This document shows, one piece after another, positions 53,170 through 64,000 of a DNA stretch of 64,000 nt. Source of the DNA: Arthrobacter alpinus (GTDB lineage: Bacteria > Actinomycetota > Actinomycetes > Actinomycetales > Micrococcaceae); assembly GCF_001294625.1 (NCBI RefSeq), contig NZ_CP012677.1, positions 1,426,001 to 1,490,000 of the forward strand, written 5' to 3'. Position numbers and translations under genes: made by a program. The notes under the pieces are model-generated. The model was not told the origin of the DNA. It did no database searches and saw only the letters and a program-made list of their open reading frames with translations. How positions within the stretch are numbered: the first letter of the stretch is position 1; each line of letters begins with the position of its first letter.

Positions 53170-53558
53170 ATTCCATGGATATTTTGATGCGCCGCTGGCG
53201 CCTGGACACCGAGTCCACGGTGCCGCCGTATGAACAAATCCGGCTGCGCATCCTGGACCTGGTGTCGGCCGGTGAACTGGCTGTCGGGACGAAGCTACCC
53301 TCGGTGCGGTCCTTGGCGGCCGACCTGGTCGTTGCGGCGAACACTGTGGCACGGGCGTACCGAGAACTTGAGCAGGCCGGGATCGTGGCCACAGCCGGGC
53401 GCAGCGGCACCTCCGTAACCTCCGGCGGGGACCTCATCGGCGCCCAGATGGCAGACGCTGCGGACGCCTTCGCGCTGGTCGCTCGGGAGCTGGGTGTGCC
53501 AAGCCCCAAGGCGCTTGCCATTGTGGCGGCGGCGCTTGAGCGCGGTTCCGCCCGCTAA
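53166..53558 (+). CDS. GntR family regulator (YtrA type)
   Basis: This 130-residue protein is a GntR winged helix (PPYEQIRLRILDLVSAGELA, then GTKLPSVRSLAADLVVAANT and VARAYRELEQAGIV) with only a short C-terminal helix, as in the YtrA group. YtrA-type regulators usually control ABC transporters they are cotranscribed with. It overlaps the exporter gene by ATGA, so it likely regulates this operon. The operator is not obvious; the hip-side promoter region before 49493 is the place to look. Confidence 0.88.
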   Translation: MNSMDILMRRWRLDTESTVPPYEQIRLRILDLVSAGELAVGTKLPSVRSLAADLVVAANTVARAYRELEQAGIVATAGRSGTSVTSGGDLIGAQMADAADAFALVARELGVPSPKALAIVAAALERGSAR

Positions 53559-53567
53559 CCACCTTGT

Positions 53568-53590
53568 TCGAACAAAGCTTCGACTATACT
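53568..53590 (+). promoter_or_regulatory. LexA (SOS) box and -10 box of uvrA
   Basis: TCGAACAAAGCTTCGA at 53568-53583 differs from the LexA consensus TCGAAC-N4-GTTCGA at one of 12 positions. TATACT at 53585-53590 is the -10 box directly after it, and TTGTTC at 53564-53569 is a possible -35 with a 15-base spacer. LexA bound here would cover the promoter. Confidence 0.8.
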
Positions 53591-53646
53591 TTTAATTGTT
53601 GGCGCACCATCGCGTCCAGGGTTTGGACAGTACTTTGAAGGAAAAA

Positions 53647-56535
<2,889 letters not shown>

Positions 56536-56589
56536 AGTATTCCCGTCCGGGCATGGATGCGCACGGGTCGGGGCAGCTCGTGAGAAACT

Positions 56590-57345
56590 ATGGACGTGAC
56601 TATTGCCGCACCCCCCATTGCCCATGACGGTTCCCTCAAGGCTGTCCTCTTCGACTTGGACGGTACCCTCGTCGACCCTGCCGGGGGCATCACCGGCGGC
56701 ATCGAACATGCCTTGCAGGTTATGGGCCTGCCAGTTCCCGGCGCCGACGTCCTTAACGCCATGATCGGACCCAAGCTCGCTGACTCGCTTGTCAGCCATG
56801 CGGGCATCTGCGTGGACCAGGTGCCGGAGGTCATAGCCGTCTACCGGGACTGGTACGGCAACACGGGGATAGGCATGTCGGTGCTGTACCCGGGCATCAA
56901 GGAACTTCTGGCGCGGCTCCGTGCCGCTGGCGTGCCGCTGGCGGTTGCCACGCAAAAACCGGAACCACTCGCCAAGACCCTGCTGGCGCATCATGGGATT
57001 GCCGAGTACTTTGAGGTGATCTGCGGTTCCAACGCTGACGAAACACTCATGCCCGGCGAGCCCGGCTACCGCAAAGGCAAGGCCGAGATCATCGCCGCCG
57101 CGCTGGTTGCACTGTCAGTTCCGGCCGGTTCGGCCATCATGGTGGGGGACAGGCACCAGGACGTCAACGGCGCCCGCGCCAACGGACTTGACTGCATTGG
57201 TGTCACCTGGGGATTCGCCCCGGAAGGTGAGCTGGAGGCGGCAGGGGTTGCCGCCGTCGTACAGTCAACAACTGAGCTGGCCGCGATACTCCCAAACGTT
57301 GCGGGCGCAGGAACCGGACCGGGGGCCGTACATGGCGCTCTATGA
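56590..57345 (+). CDS. HAD family phosphatase (phosphoglycolate phosphatase-like)
   Basis: This 251-residue HAD hydrolase has motif I FDLDGTLVDP near residue 20, motif II ATQKP (Thr), the lysine in RKGKAEII, and motif IV VGDRHQDVNGARANG. The cap is of type C1, as in phosphoglycolate phosphatases and pyrophosphatase PpaX. The substrate is not known. It overlaps the acyltransferase gene by 14 bases, so the two are coupled. Confidence 0.87.
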   Translation: MDVTIAAPPIAHDGSLKAVLFDLDGTLVDPAGGITGGIEHALQVMGLPVPGADVLNAMIGPKLADSLVSHAGICVDQVPEVIAVYRDWYGNTGIGMSVLYPGIKELLARLRAAGVPLAVATQKPEPLAKTLLAHHGIAEYFEVICGSNADETLMPGEPGYRKGKAEIIAAALVALSVPAGSAIMVGDRHQDVNGARANGLDCIGVTWGFAPEGELEAAGVAAVVQSTTELAAILPNVAGAGTGPGAVHGAL

Positions 57346-58000
57346 CCTCACCCGAGTGCTAACGAAAGGCACCATCACCGCCTTGTGCCGTCCCACCGTG
57401 GAGGGGCTGGAGAACGTGCCCACCGACGGTGCATTCATTGTGGCGCCGAACCATTTGTCCTTCTTTGATTCGGTGATTGTCCAGGCCCTGACCCCCCGGC
57501 CCGTCTCCTTCTTTGCCAAGGCCGAGTACTTCACCGGCAAGGGCCTCAAGGGCAAGCTGATGAAGTCGTTCTTCGAATCAGTGCATTCCATCCCCGTGGA
57601 GCGCGGCGAGCAGGCAGCCAGCGTCCAGGCCCTGAAAACGCTGCTGGAGATTCTTGGCAGCGGAGACGGCGTGGGAATCTACCCGGAGGGGACCCGTTCC
57701 CGTGATGGCATCTTGTACCGCGGCAGAACTGGCGTGGGCTGGCTTGCCCTGACCACCGGTGCGCCGGTGATTCCCGTGGGCATCATCGGCACCGAAAAAC
57801 TGCAACCGGCTGGCAAGAATATGATCAAGCCCGCCCCCTTCACGCTGCGCTTCGGCAAGCCCCTGTATTTTGAGAAGACCGGACCGGATCACTCCCTGCC
57901 CGCGCGCCGCCACGTCACTGACACCATTATGGATGCCATCGCCGAGTTGAGCGGCCAGGAACGAAGCGCCAAATACAACCAGAGCCCCGCCGCGGAATAG
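57332..58000 (+). CDS. 1-acyl-glycerol-3-phosphate acyltransferase family protein
   Basis: This 222-residue PlsC-like acyltransferase has the catalytic H-x4-D motif in APNHLSFFDSVIV and the glycerophosphate-binding YPEGTRSRDG block. It then continues as GVGWLALTTGAPVIPVGIIG. It probably adds an acyl chain to lysophosphatidic acid or a related lipid at the membrane. The ATG at 57332 lies inside the end of the HAD gene. It sits between that gene and uvrC, a conserved arrangement in this group. Confidence 0.9.
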   Translation: MALYDLTRVLTKGTITALCRPTVEGLENVPTDGAFIVAPNHLSFFDSVIVQALTPRPVSFFAKAEYFTGKGLKGKLMKSFFESVHSIPVERGEQAASVQALKTLLEILGSGDGVGIYPEGTRSRDGILYRGRTGVGWLALTTGAPVIPVGIIGTEKLQPAGKNMIKPAPFTLRFGKPLYFEKTGPDHSLPARRHVTDTIMDAIAELSGQERSAKYNQSPAAE

Positions 58001-58020
58001 TTCCCACCCGCCGCCCAGCC

Positions 58021-58032
58021 TAGAATGGGTGT
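58021..58032 (+). promoter_or_regulatory. Leaderless-type promoter of uvrC
   Basis: TAGAAT at 58021-58026 is followed by 6 bases and then the GTG at 58033. No LexA box was found in the preceding 100 bases. Confidence 0.5.
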
Positions 58033-60021
58033 GTGGCAGATCCAGCAACTTACCGGCCAAAGCCGGGCGAGATTCCGACCGACCCCGGCGTGTACCGTTT
58101 CCGTGACGAGCATGGACGGATCATCTACGTGGGCAAGGCCAAGAACCTGCGTTCACGGTTGAATTCCTACTTTGCAAACCCGGCCACGTTGCTGCCCAAA
58201 ACCCATGCCATGGTCCACCATGCGGCCAGCGTGCAGTGGACCATTGTAGGTAGCGAACTCGAAGCCCTGCAGCTTGAATACACCTGGATCAAAGAGTTCG
58301 CTCCGCGCTACAACTTAGCCTTCCGGGATGACAAGACTTATCCGTACCTGGCCGTGTCGATGAGCGAGAAGTTCCCGCGTGTGCAGGTCATGCGCGGCGA
58401 GCGGCGCAAGGGCACCAAATACTTTGGCCCCTACACCGCTGGCGCCATCCGGGAAACCATGGACACCTTGTTACGGGTCTTTCCGGTGCGTAGCTGCAGC
58501 GTGGGCGTGCTGCGCCGCGCCGAACGCAGCGGCCGGCCGTGCCTGCTGGGGTATATCGACAAATGTGCGGCACCCTGTGTGGGACGTATCAGTGTTCAGG
58601 ACCACAAGGCGCTCGCCCAGGACTTTTGCGACTTCATGGGTGGCGAGGGCACCCGGTTCATCAAGACACTGGAAAAGAAGATGGCCGGGGCCGTGTCCGA
58701 GCTCGACTATGAGCAGGCCGCCAGGCTGCGCGACGACATTATCGCCCTGCGCAAGGTCTTTGAGCGCAACGCCGTGGTGCTCAGCGAAGACACCAACGCG
58801 GACATCTTTGCCGTGGAACAAGACGACCTTGAGGCAGCTGTGCAGGTATTTTTTGTGCGCGGTGGCCGTATCCGTGGCCAGCGCGGATGGGTGGTGGAAA
58901 AAGTTGAGGACGCCTCCGACGCACAACTGTGGGAGCACTTGATGCAACAGGCGTACGGCGCCGAAGCACATCAGCAGGACGCGATTCCGCGCCAAATATT
59001 GGTCCCCGAACTGCCTACCAACCACGAATACCTAACCCAATGGCTCGGCGGGCTGCGACAGGGCAAGGTTTCCATCAAGGTGCCCCAGCGTGGGGAAAAA
59101 GCCGCGCTCATGGACACCGTCCAGGCCAACGCACACCAGGCCATGGCACTGCACAAGTCACGGCGTGCAGGGGACCTGACCACCCGCTCACTGGCGTTGC
59201 AGGAACTCCAGGAAGCCCTGGAGCTGCCCATGCCGCTGCTGCGCATTGAGTGTTACGACATTTCGCACGTGCAAGGCACCAATGTGGTGGCCTCCATGGT
59301 GGTGGTGGAAGACGGGCTGGCCAAGAAGGGCGAGTACAGGAAATTTGCCATCACCGGTGAGGCAGCCATCGATGACACCGCCTCCATGTATGACGTCATC
59401 ACACGCCGGTTCCGGAACTACCTCAACGAGAAGGAGGCCCGCGCCACGACGGTGGCGGCCAGCGGGGAAGTCGCCGCGGCGGGGATCCCCGGCCAGGAAG
59501 CGGCAGACACGCCCACCTCTAAATTCGCCTACCCACCGAACCTGGTGGTGGTCGACGGCGGTGTACCCCAAGTTAACGCGGCGTCGCGGGCGCTAGCGGA
59601 CCTGGGGATCACGGATGTGGCCGTCATTGGGCTTGCCAAGCGCCTGGAGGAGGTGTGGGTGCCTGAGAGTGACTTTCCCGTCATCTTGCCCCGCTCCTCC
59701 GAAGGCCTGTACCTGCTCCAACGCATCCGTGACGAGGCGCACCGCTTTGCCATCACCTTCCACCGCGCCAAGCGGGGCAAAGCCATGACAGCCTCAGTGC
59801 TGGACACCGTCCCGGGCCTGGGCACCGCGAAGCAAAAGGCAGTGCTGGACCACTTTGGCTCGATGAAGAAGGTCCGGGGCGCCACGGCCGAGGAATTGAC
59901 GAAGGTGAAGGGTGTGGGACCGGTCCTGGCCCGTTCCATCCATGAGTCGTTGCGCACCGGTGTGGAAGGTGAGGCGCCCGCCCCGGCGGTGAATATGACG
60001 ACAGGGGAAATCCTGGACTGA
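58033..60021 (+). CDS. uvrC: Excinuclease ABC subunit UvrC
   Basis: This 662-residue nuclease makes both cuts in nucleotide excision repair. The N-terminal GIY-YIG domain (GVYRFRDEHGRIIYVGKAKN) makes the 3' cut. A UVR motif near residue 205 (KKMAGAVSELDYEQAARLRD) binds UvrB. The RNase H-like half (RIECYDISHVQGTNVVASMV) makes the 5' cut. Tandem helix-hairpin-helix motifs end the protein (VPGLGTAKQKAVLDHFGS, KGVGPVLARSI). The start is GTG, 6 bases after TAGAAT. Confidence 0.97.
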   Translation: MADPATYRPKPGEIPTDPGVYRFRDEHGRIIYVGKAKNLRSRLNSYFANPATLLPKTHAMVHHAASVQWTIVGSELEALQLEYTWIKEFAPRYNLAFRDDKTYPYLAVSMSEKFPRVQVMRGERRKGTKYFGPYTAGAIRETMDTLLRVFPVRSCSVGVLRRAERSGRPCLLGYIDKCAAPCVGRISVQDHKALAQDFCDFMGGEGTRFIKTLEKKMAGAVSELDYEQAARLRDDIIALRKVFERNAVVLSEDTNADIFAVEQDDLEAAVQVFFVRGGRIRGQRGWVVEKVEDASDAQLWEHLMQQAYGAEAHQQDAIPRQILVPELPTNHEYLTQWLGGLRQGKVSIKVPQRGEKAALMDTVQANAHQAMALHKSRRAGDLTTRSLALQELQEALELPMPLLRIECYDISHVQGTNVVASMVVVEDGLAKKGEYRKFAITGEAAIDDTASMYDVITRRFRNYLNEKEARATTVAASGEVAAAGIPGQEAADTPTSKFAYPPNLVVVDGGVPQVNAASRALADLGITDVAVIGLAKRLEEVWVPESDFPVILPRSSEGLYLLQRIRDEAHRFAITFHRAKRGKAMTASVLDTVPGLGTAKQKAVLDHFGSMKKVRGATAEELTKVKGVGPVLARSIHESLRTGVEGEAPAPAVNMTTGEILD

Positions 60022-60142
60022 GCAAAAAAGTACTGGCTTTGAATTTGCTGGCCTTATAGTGACTAGGCTGGCACGGTAGCAACTGTTTTGTGACCCAGCC
60101 ACGCAAAGAGCGTTGGAAATGACTAAGTAGTAAGGATGCGCA

Positions 60143-61066
60143 ATGACGGAGCAGGACCAGACGCCCGCAGCCAAGGACGATGACCTAACCTCGGTTAAGC
60201 CGGCGGAGTCTGAACTGTTGGTTGTCACCGGCATGTCAGGTGCCGGTCGGAGCACGGCAGCCAACGCGCTGGAGGATCACGGCTGGTATGTCATTGAAAA
60301 CCTGCCGCCGCAGATGCTTGGCACCTTAGCTGAACTCGTCTCACGGATGCCAGCAGCCCTGCCCAAGCTCGCCGTCGTCGTCGACGTGCGCGGCAAGGCG
60401 CTCTTTGCCGACATCCGGGAATCCCTGAACGCGTTGTCAGCGGCTGGTGTCAGCTACCGGGTCTTGTTCCTGGACGCCAGCGACGACACCCTGGTCCGGC
60501 GCTTTGAACAAGGACGCCGCCCCCACCCCTTGCAAGAGGATGGGCGTATCCTTGACGGTATCGGTGCCGAACGGATCTTGCTCGCCGAGATGAAGTCGCA
60601 GGCCGAGATGGTCCTTGACACCTCAGTCATGAATGTCCACGAACTTGCCTCCGCCGTCACAGAGCTGTTCTCCGAAACAGGTCCCGTGGTTCTGAGCCTG
60701 ACCGTCATGAGTTTTGGCTTCAAATACGGCCTGCCCGTGGACGCAAACTACGTCGCCGACGTCCGGTTCATCCCCAACCCTCATTGGATCCCTGCCTTGC
60801 GCCCCCTGACGGGCCAGGATGCTGCGGTGAGCGATTTTGTGCTCAAGGACAATGGGGCCGCTGATTTCGTGGACCGCTTCGTCCACGCACTCGAACCTGT
60901 TTTTGACGGCTACCGCCGCGAAAACAAGCACTACGCCACCATCGCCGTCGGCTGCACGGGAGGAAAACACCGTTCGGTGGCCGTCGCGATTGAACTGGCG
61001 AAACGCCTGAGCCAGCTGCCCCGAGTCACCACTAGTATCAGGCACCGCGACCTGGGCCGGGAGTAG
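60143..61066 (+). CDS. rapZ: RNase adapter protein RapZ
   Basis: This 307-residue protein has Walker A GMSGAGRST at residues 30-38, IENLPPQML, the KYGLPVDANYVADVRFIPNP block and the C-terminal GCTGGKHRSVAVA. RapZ in E. coli binds GlcN6P and guides small RNA decay; in actinobacteria it is part of the rapZ-yvcK-whiA cluster and its role is less clear. The ATG follows AAGGAT. The next gene begins 2 bases after its stop. Confidence 0.93.
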   Translation: MTEQDQTPAAKDDDLTSVKPAESELLVVTGMSGAGRSTAANALEDHGWYVIENLPPQMLGTLAELVSRMPAALPKLAVVVDVRGKALFADIRESLNALSAAGVSYRVLFLDASDDTLVRRFEQGRRPHPLQEDGRILDGIGAERILLAEMKSQAEMVLDTSVMNVHELASAVTELFSETGPVVLSLTVMSFGFKYGLPVDANYVADVRFIPNPHWIPALRPLTGQDAAVSDFVLKDNGAADFVDRFVHALEPVFDGYRRENKHYATIAVGCTGGKHRSVAVAIELAKRLSQLPRVTTSIRHRDLGRE

Positions 61067-61068
61067 GC

Positions 61069-62067
61069 GTGTACACGGGAATCCTGCCGATCATCCCGGC
61101 GGCCGGGCGGCTGCAAGGCGTTGAGTCAGGGGTCAAGGTTGCAGCCTTGGGTGGTGGGCACGGCCTGTCAGCGTCCTTGTCCGCGTTGCGGCTACTGACA
61201 AGCAATCTCACGGCCATTGTCACGGTTGCGGACGACGGCGGCTCCTCCGGGCGCTTGCGCGACGAGCTGGGTGTCCTGCCCCCTGGCGATCTGCGCATGG
61301 CCTTGGCCGCACTGTGTGATGACACCGACTGGGGCAGGACGTGGCGTGATGTCATGCAACACCGATTTACCTCCCGGGAGGGTGTCAGCGGATCCCTGGA
61401 CAACCACGCCCTGGGCAATTTGCTCATCGTCACCTTGTGGGAACTATTGGGGGACCCCGTGGCCGGGCTGCGGTGGGCTGGTGCGCTGCTGGGTGCCCGG
61501 GGGGAAGTGCTCCCCATGGCAAGTGTGCCATTGACCATTGAAGGCCAGGTCAAGGCCTCCACCCACGGAGTTCATCCCCCCGGCTACACCATCAGCGGCC
61601 AGGCCCGCCTAGCCAAGGCCGGCGAGGTCGACAACGTACGCCTAGTGCCCCAGGACGCGCCCGCCTGCCCGGAGGCCGTGGCGGCCATCCACGACGCCGA
61701 TTGGGTGGTGTTGGGGCCGGGCTCTTGGTACACCTCGGTCCTTCCGCACCTGCTGTTGCCCCAGTTGCGAACGGCCCTGTGCACCACCAAGGCCAAACGG
61801 CTCGTGACCATGAACCTTGACATCAACGATCAAGAGGCCACCGGCATGAACGCCGCCGACCACCTGCGCGTCATCTCCCGTTATGCACCCGAGTTCGACG
61901 TCGACGTCGTCCTGGCGGATCCTTCCTCCATTTCGGATGTAGTCGAGTTCACAGAAGCCGCCGCAATGATGGGGGCGGAGGTTGTATTCGGTAGGGTGGG
62001 AAGTTCCGCCGGAACGCCGGTCCATGACCCGCTGCGGTTGGCAGCGGCATATCGAGACATTTTCTAA
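61069..62067 (+). CDS. yvcK: YvcK/CofD-like gluconeogenesis factor
   Basis: This 332-residue protein has VAALGGGHGLSASLSALR near the N-terminus, VTVADDGGSSGRLR, DLRMALAALCDD, and TMNLDINDQEATGMNAADHL, all typical of YvcK. YvcK binds UDP-sugars and is needed for growth on gluconeogenic carbon and for cell shape in Bacillus and Mycobacterium. The start is GTG, directly after rapZ. It is followed by whiA at 35 bases. Confidence 0.92.
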   Translation: MYTGILPIIPAAGRLQGVESGVKVAALGGGHGLSASLSALRLLTSNLTAIVTVADDGGSSGRLRDELGVLPPGDLRMALAALCDDTDWGRTWRDVMQHRFTSREGVSGSLDNHALGNLLIVTLWELLGDPVAGLRWAGALLGARGEVLPMASVPLTIEGQVKASTHGVHPPGYTISGQARLAKAGEVDNVRLVPQDAPACPEAVAAIHDADWVVLGPGSWYTSVLPHLLLPQLRTALCTTKAKRLVTMNLDINDQEATGMNAADHLRVISRYAPEFDVDVVLADPSSISDVVEFTEAAAMMGAEVVFGRVGSSAGTPVHDPLRLAAAYRDIF

Positions 62068-62102
62068 GGACCACTAGGTACGTGAGAGCGAAGGCGTGAA
62101 CC

Positions 62103-63083
62103 ATGGCACTGACAGCTGCTGTTAAAGAAGAATTGTCTCGGCTGGACATCAAGAAATCCTCTGTCCGCAAGGCCGAGATTTCGGCTCTGCTTCGTTTCGC
62201 CGGTGGGCTGCACATTATTTCCGGGCGCATCGTTATCGAAGCAGAAGTGGACTCCGCCGCAACGGCCAGGCGCCTGCGCGTGGCGATCGCCGAAATTTAC
62301 GGACACCAAAGTGAAATCATCGTGGTCTCCGGTGGGGGATTGCGTCGCGGCAACCGCTATGTGGTGCGCGTGGTTCGCGACGGCGAAGCCCTGGCCAGGC
62401 AAACCGGGCTACTGGACGGGCGCGGGCGCCCTGTTCGGGGCTTACCCTCCGTCGTCGTGAACGGTTCAGCGGCCGACGCCGAAGCTGTCTGGCGTGGGGC
62501 GTTCCTGGCCCACGGCTCACTCACCGAACCCGGACGGTCCTCAGCCTTGGAGGTGACCTGCCCGGGCCCGGAAGCGGCCCTGGCATTAGTGGGAGCCGCC
62601 AGGAGGATCGACATCGCCGCTAAGGCCCGTGAGGTGCGCGGCATTGACCGTGTCGTCATCCGTGACGGCGACACCATCGCCGCACTGTTGATCCGCATGG
62701 GGGCCCATGAGACTTTGCTGGTCTGGGAAGAACGGCGAATGCGCAAGGAGGTCCGGGCCACGGCAAACCGCCTAGCCAATTTCGACGACGCCAACCTGCG
62801 CCGCTCGGCGCAGGCCGCTGTTGCTGCCGGTGCCCGTGTTGACCGCGCCCTGGAGATCCTGGGCGAGGACGTCCCGGAACACCTCAAATATGCGGGCGAG
62901 CTGCGTGTCGCCCACAAACAGGCAAGCCTTGATGAGCTGGGCAGGCTGGCCGATCCGCCATTGACCAAGGATGCCATCGCCGGACGGATCCGCCGTCTGC
63001 TGGCCATGGCGGACAAAAAAGCCCTGGATCTTGGCATTCCGGGTACCGAATCCAATGTCACTTTTGACATGTTGGAGCAGTAA
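62103..63083 (+). CDS. whiA: DNA-binding protein WhiA
   Basis: This 326-residue protein has the N-terminal WhiA domain ([20 protein letters not shown], then [12 protein letters not shown]), the LAGLIDADG-like core without nuclease residues, and a C-terminal helix-turn-helix ([19 protein letters not shown], then [13 protein letters not shown]). WhiA controls sporulation septation in Streptomyces and cell division in other Gram-positives. The ATG has weak context. It ends the rapZ-yvcK-whiA operon. Confidence 0.95.
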   Translation: MALTAAVKEELSRLDIKKSSVRKAEISALLRFAGGLHIISGRIVIEAEVDSAATARRLRVAIAEIYGHQSEIIVVSGGGLRRGNRYVVRVVRDGEALARQTGLLDGRGRPVRGLPSVVVNGSAADAEAVWRGAFLAHGSLTEPGRSSALEVTCPGPEAALALVGAARRIDIAAKAREVRGIDRVVIRDGDTIAALLIRMGAHETLLVWEERRMRKEVRATANRLANFDDANLRRSAQAAVAAGARVDRALEILGEDVPEHLKYAGELRVAHKQASLDELGRLADPPLTKDAIAGRIRRLLAMADKKALDLGIPGTESNVTFDMLEQ

Positions 63084-63197
63084 TCGGCCCTAGTATGAAA
63101 GAGTAGAAACATCACTGGCAATCAACCAGTCATGCAGCTTGGCACGGGAGTGAGAACGCTCGGCCAAGCTCACCAGAAAAATTGCAATGGAGGAACC

Positions 63198-63824
63198 GTG
63201 ACCAAGTACACACTCCCAGAACTCAGCTATGACTACGCTGCCCTGGAGCCCAACATTTCTGCCCGCATCATGGAGCTGCACCACAGCAAGCACCATGCCG
63301 CCTACGTTGCCGGCGCCAACACGGCTTTGGACCAGCTCGCCGAGGCGCGCGAGAGCAACAACTTCGCCAACGTCGCCAAGTATTCCAAAGACCTGGCCTT
63401 CAACCTCGGTGGCCACACCAACCACTCCATTTTCTGGAACAACCTTTCACCCGAGGGTGGCGACAAGCCCGAGGGCGAGCTGGCCGCGGCGATCGACGAC
63501 GCCTTTGGTTCCTTCGACGCTTTCCGCGCACACTTCACCGCCGCAGCCATGGGCATCCAGGGTTCCGGCTGGGCGCTTCTGTCCTACGAGGGCCTGGGCG
63601 GCAACATCTTGATCGAGCAGCTTTTTGACCAGCAGGGCAACGTCCCCGTGGCCACCACGCCGTTGCTCATGCTCGACATGTGGGAGCACGCCTTCTACCT
63701 GGACTACGTCAACGTCAAGGCCGACTACGTCAAGGCGTTCTGGAACATCGTGAACTGGGCCGACGTCGCCAAGCGCTTTGAGGCTGCCCGCAAGCACGCA
63801 ACGGGCCTGATCCTGCCCGCCTAA
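63198..63824 (+). CDS. sodA: Superoxide dismutase (Mn/Fe family)
   Basis: This 208-residue enzyme converts superoxide to oxygen and peroxide. The metal ligands are His28 in [12 protein letters not shown], the His in HTNHSIFW, and Asp and His in [22 protein letters not shown] and the Gln-containing block suggest a manganese-type site. The start is GTG with GGAGG 5 bases upstream; homology begins there. No signal peptide is seen, so it is cytoplasmic. A terminator follows at 63858. Confidence 0.94.
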   Translation: MTKYTLPELSYDYAALEPNISARIMELHHSKHHAAYVAGANTALDQLAEARESNNFANVAKYSKDLAFNLGGHTNHSIFWNNLSPEGGDKPEGELAAAIDDAFGSFDAFRAHFTAAAMGIQGSGWALLSYEGLGGNILIEQLFDQQGNVPVATTPLLMLDMWEHAFYLDYVNVKADYVKAFWNIVNWADVAKRFEAARKHATGLILPA

Positions 63825-63857
63825 GGCCACACGCCTCGAGGTGACCAATATATGGAC

Positions 63858-63886
63858 GCCCGCCCCACAAGATTTCCGGGGCGGGC
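63858..63886 (+). terminator. Terminator after superoxide dismutase
   Basis: GCCCGCCCC pairs with GGGGCGGGC over 9 bp with an 11-base loop, 34 bases after the stop. Confidence 0.75.
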
Positions 63887-63964
63887 CCCAAAGAACGTAA
63901 TATGGGTCACGAAGGTCAAAAGCAGCGCCACCGCGGTGCGTGCTGCACCAATAAACGTGGATGC

Positions 63965-63982
63965 GCAGGCTTCCGAGCCTGC
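63965..63982. other. Small hairpin near the right edge
   Basis: GCAGGCT and AGCCTGC pair around TCCG. The last 100 bases hold no recognised gene; this could be a leader structure of a gene beyond the window. Confidence 0.3.
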
Positions 63983-64000
63983 AGGAATCCGCTCATTAAA

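Overview
The window is a high-GC chromosome segment from an actinobacterium, most likely Arthrobacter or a close relative in the Micrococcaceae. The order uvrA, HAD phosphatase, acyltransferase, uvrC, rapZ, yvcK, whiA is characteristic of actinobacteria. WhiA, a CoaE-GrpB fusion, a DUF3516 helicase, an S1 protein with four S1 domains and a LexA box of the TCGAAC-N4-GTTCGA type all point the same way. No rRNA, tRNA, CRISPR array, insertion sequence or prophage was seen. The genus is inferred from gene content; no database was searched.

Layout. 1-8.7 kb: end of an unknown gene, hrpB helicase, then leftward SDR, dps and a YciO-like protein, then a class A penicillin-binding protein, a universal stress protein and a small membrane protein. 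8.7-11.5 kb: a decayed stretch with a multiply broken DHA2-type MFS transporter and a broken AMIN-like secreted protein. 11.5-16.4 kb: a PucR-type regulator divergent from a semialdehyde dehydrogenase and a class III aminotransferase, a likely beta-alanine or malonate-semialdehyde route. 16.5-21.6 kb: a LacI regulator facing a three-gene operon (Gfo/Idh/MocA oxidoreductase, DUF993 protein, sugar isomerase/epimerase) with a perfect LacI-type operator at its promoter. 21.7-27.5 kb: uracil-DNA-glycosylase-like protein, AlaA-type aminotransferase, LLM flavin oxidoreductase, a wrecked pirin gene, and a PiT phosphate transporter coupled to a small membrane protein.

27.5-42.9 kb: thioesterase, polA, Eis-like acetyltransferase, a DUF559/AbiEi-like gene bracketed by two related palindromes, a FetB-like permease, rpsA, DUF805 protein, divergent yigZ and coaE, DUF4190 protein, uvrB and a frameshifted prolyl-aminopeptidase-like hydrolase. 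42.9-53.6 kb: SSAT-like acetyltransferase, DUF3516 helicase, trans-aconitate methyltransferase, PIG-L deacetylase, a HipBA toxin-antitoxin module, and a heterodimeric ABC exporter with its GntR regulator. 53.6-64 kb: uvrA (LexA box), HAD phosphatase, acyltransferase, uvrC, rapZ, yvcK, whiA and superoxide dismutase.

How it fits together. All three UvrABC subunits and DNA polymerase I are here; uvrA and uvrB carry LexA-box candidates and uvrC does not. Many genes (PPOX protein, polA, fetB, yigZ, coaE, uvrB, the 43.5 kb acetyltransferase, uvrC) have a TANNNT-like box 6-7 bases before the start codon, which predicts leaderless transcripts. At yigZ/coaE two such boxes on opposite strands overlap. 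The least ordinary features are that promoter, the palindrome-bracketed DUF559 gene, the 28-bp-phased repeats before hipB, and the DUF993 operon.
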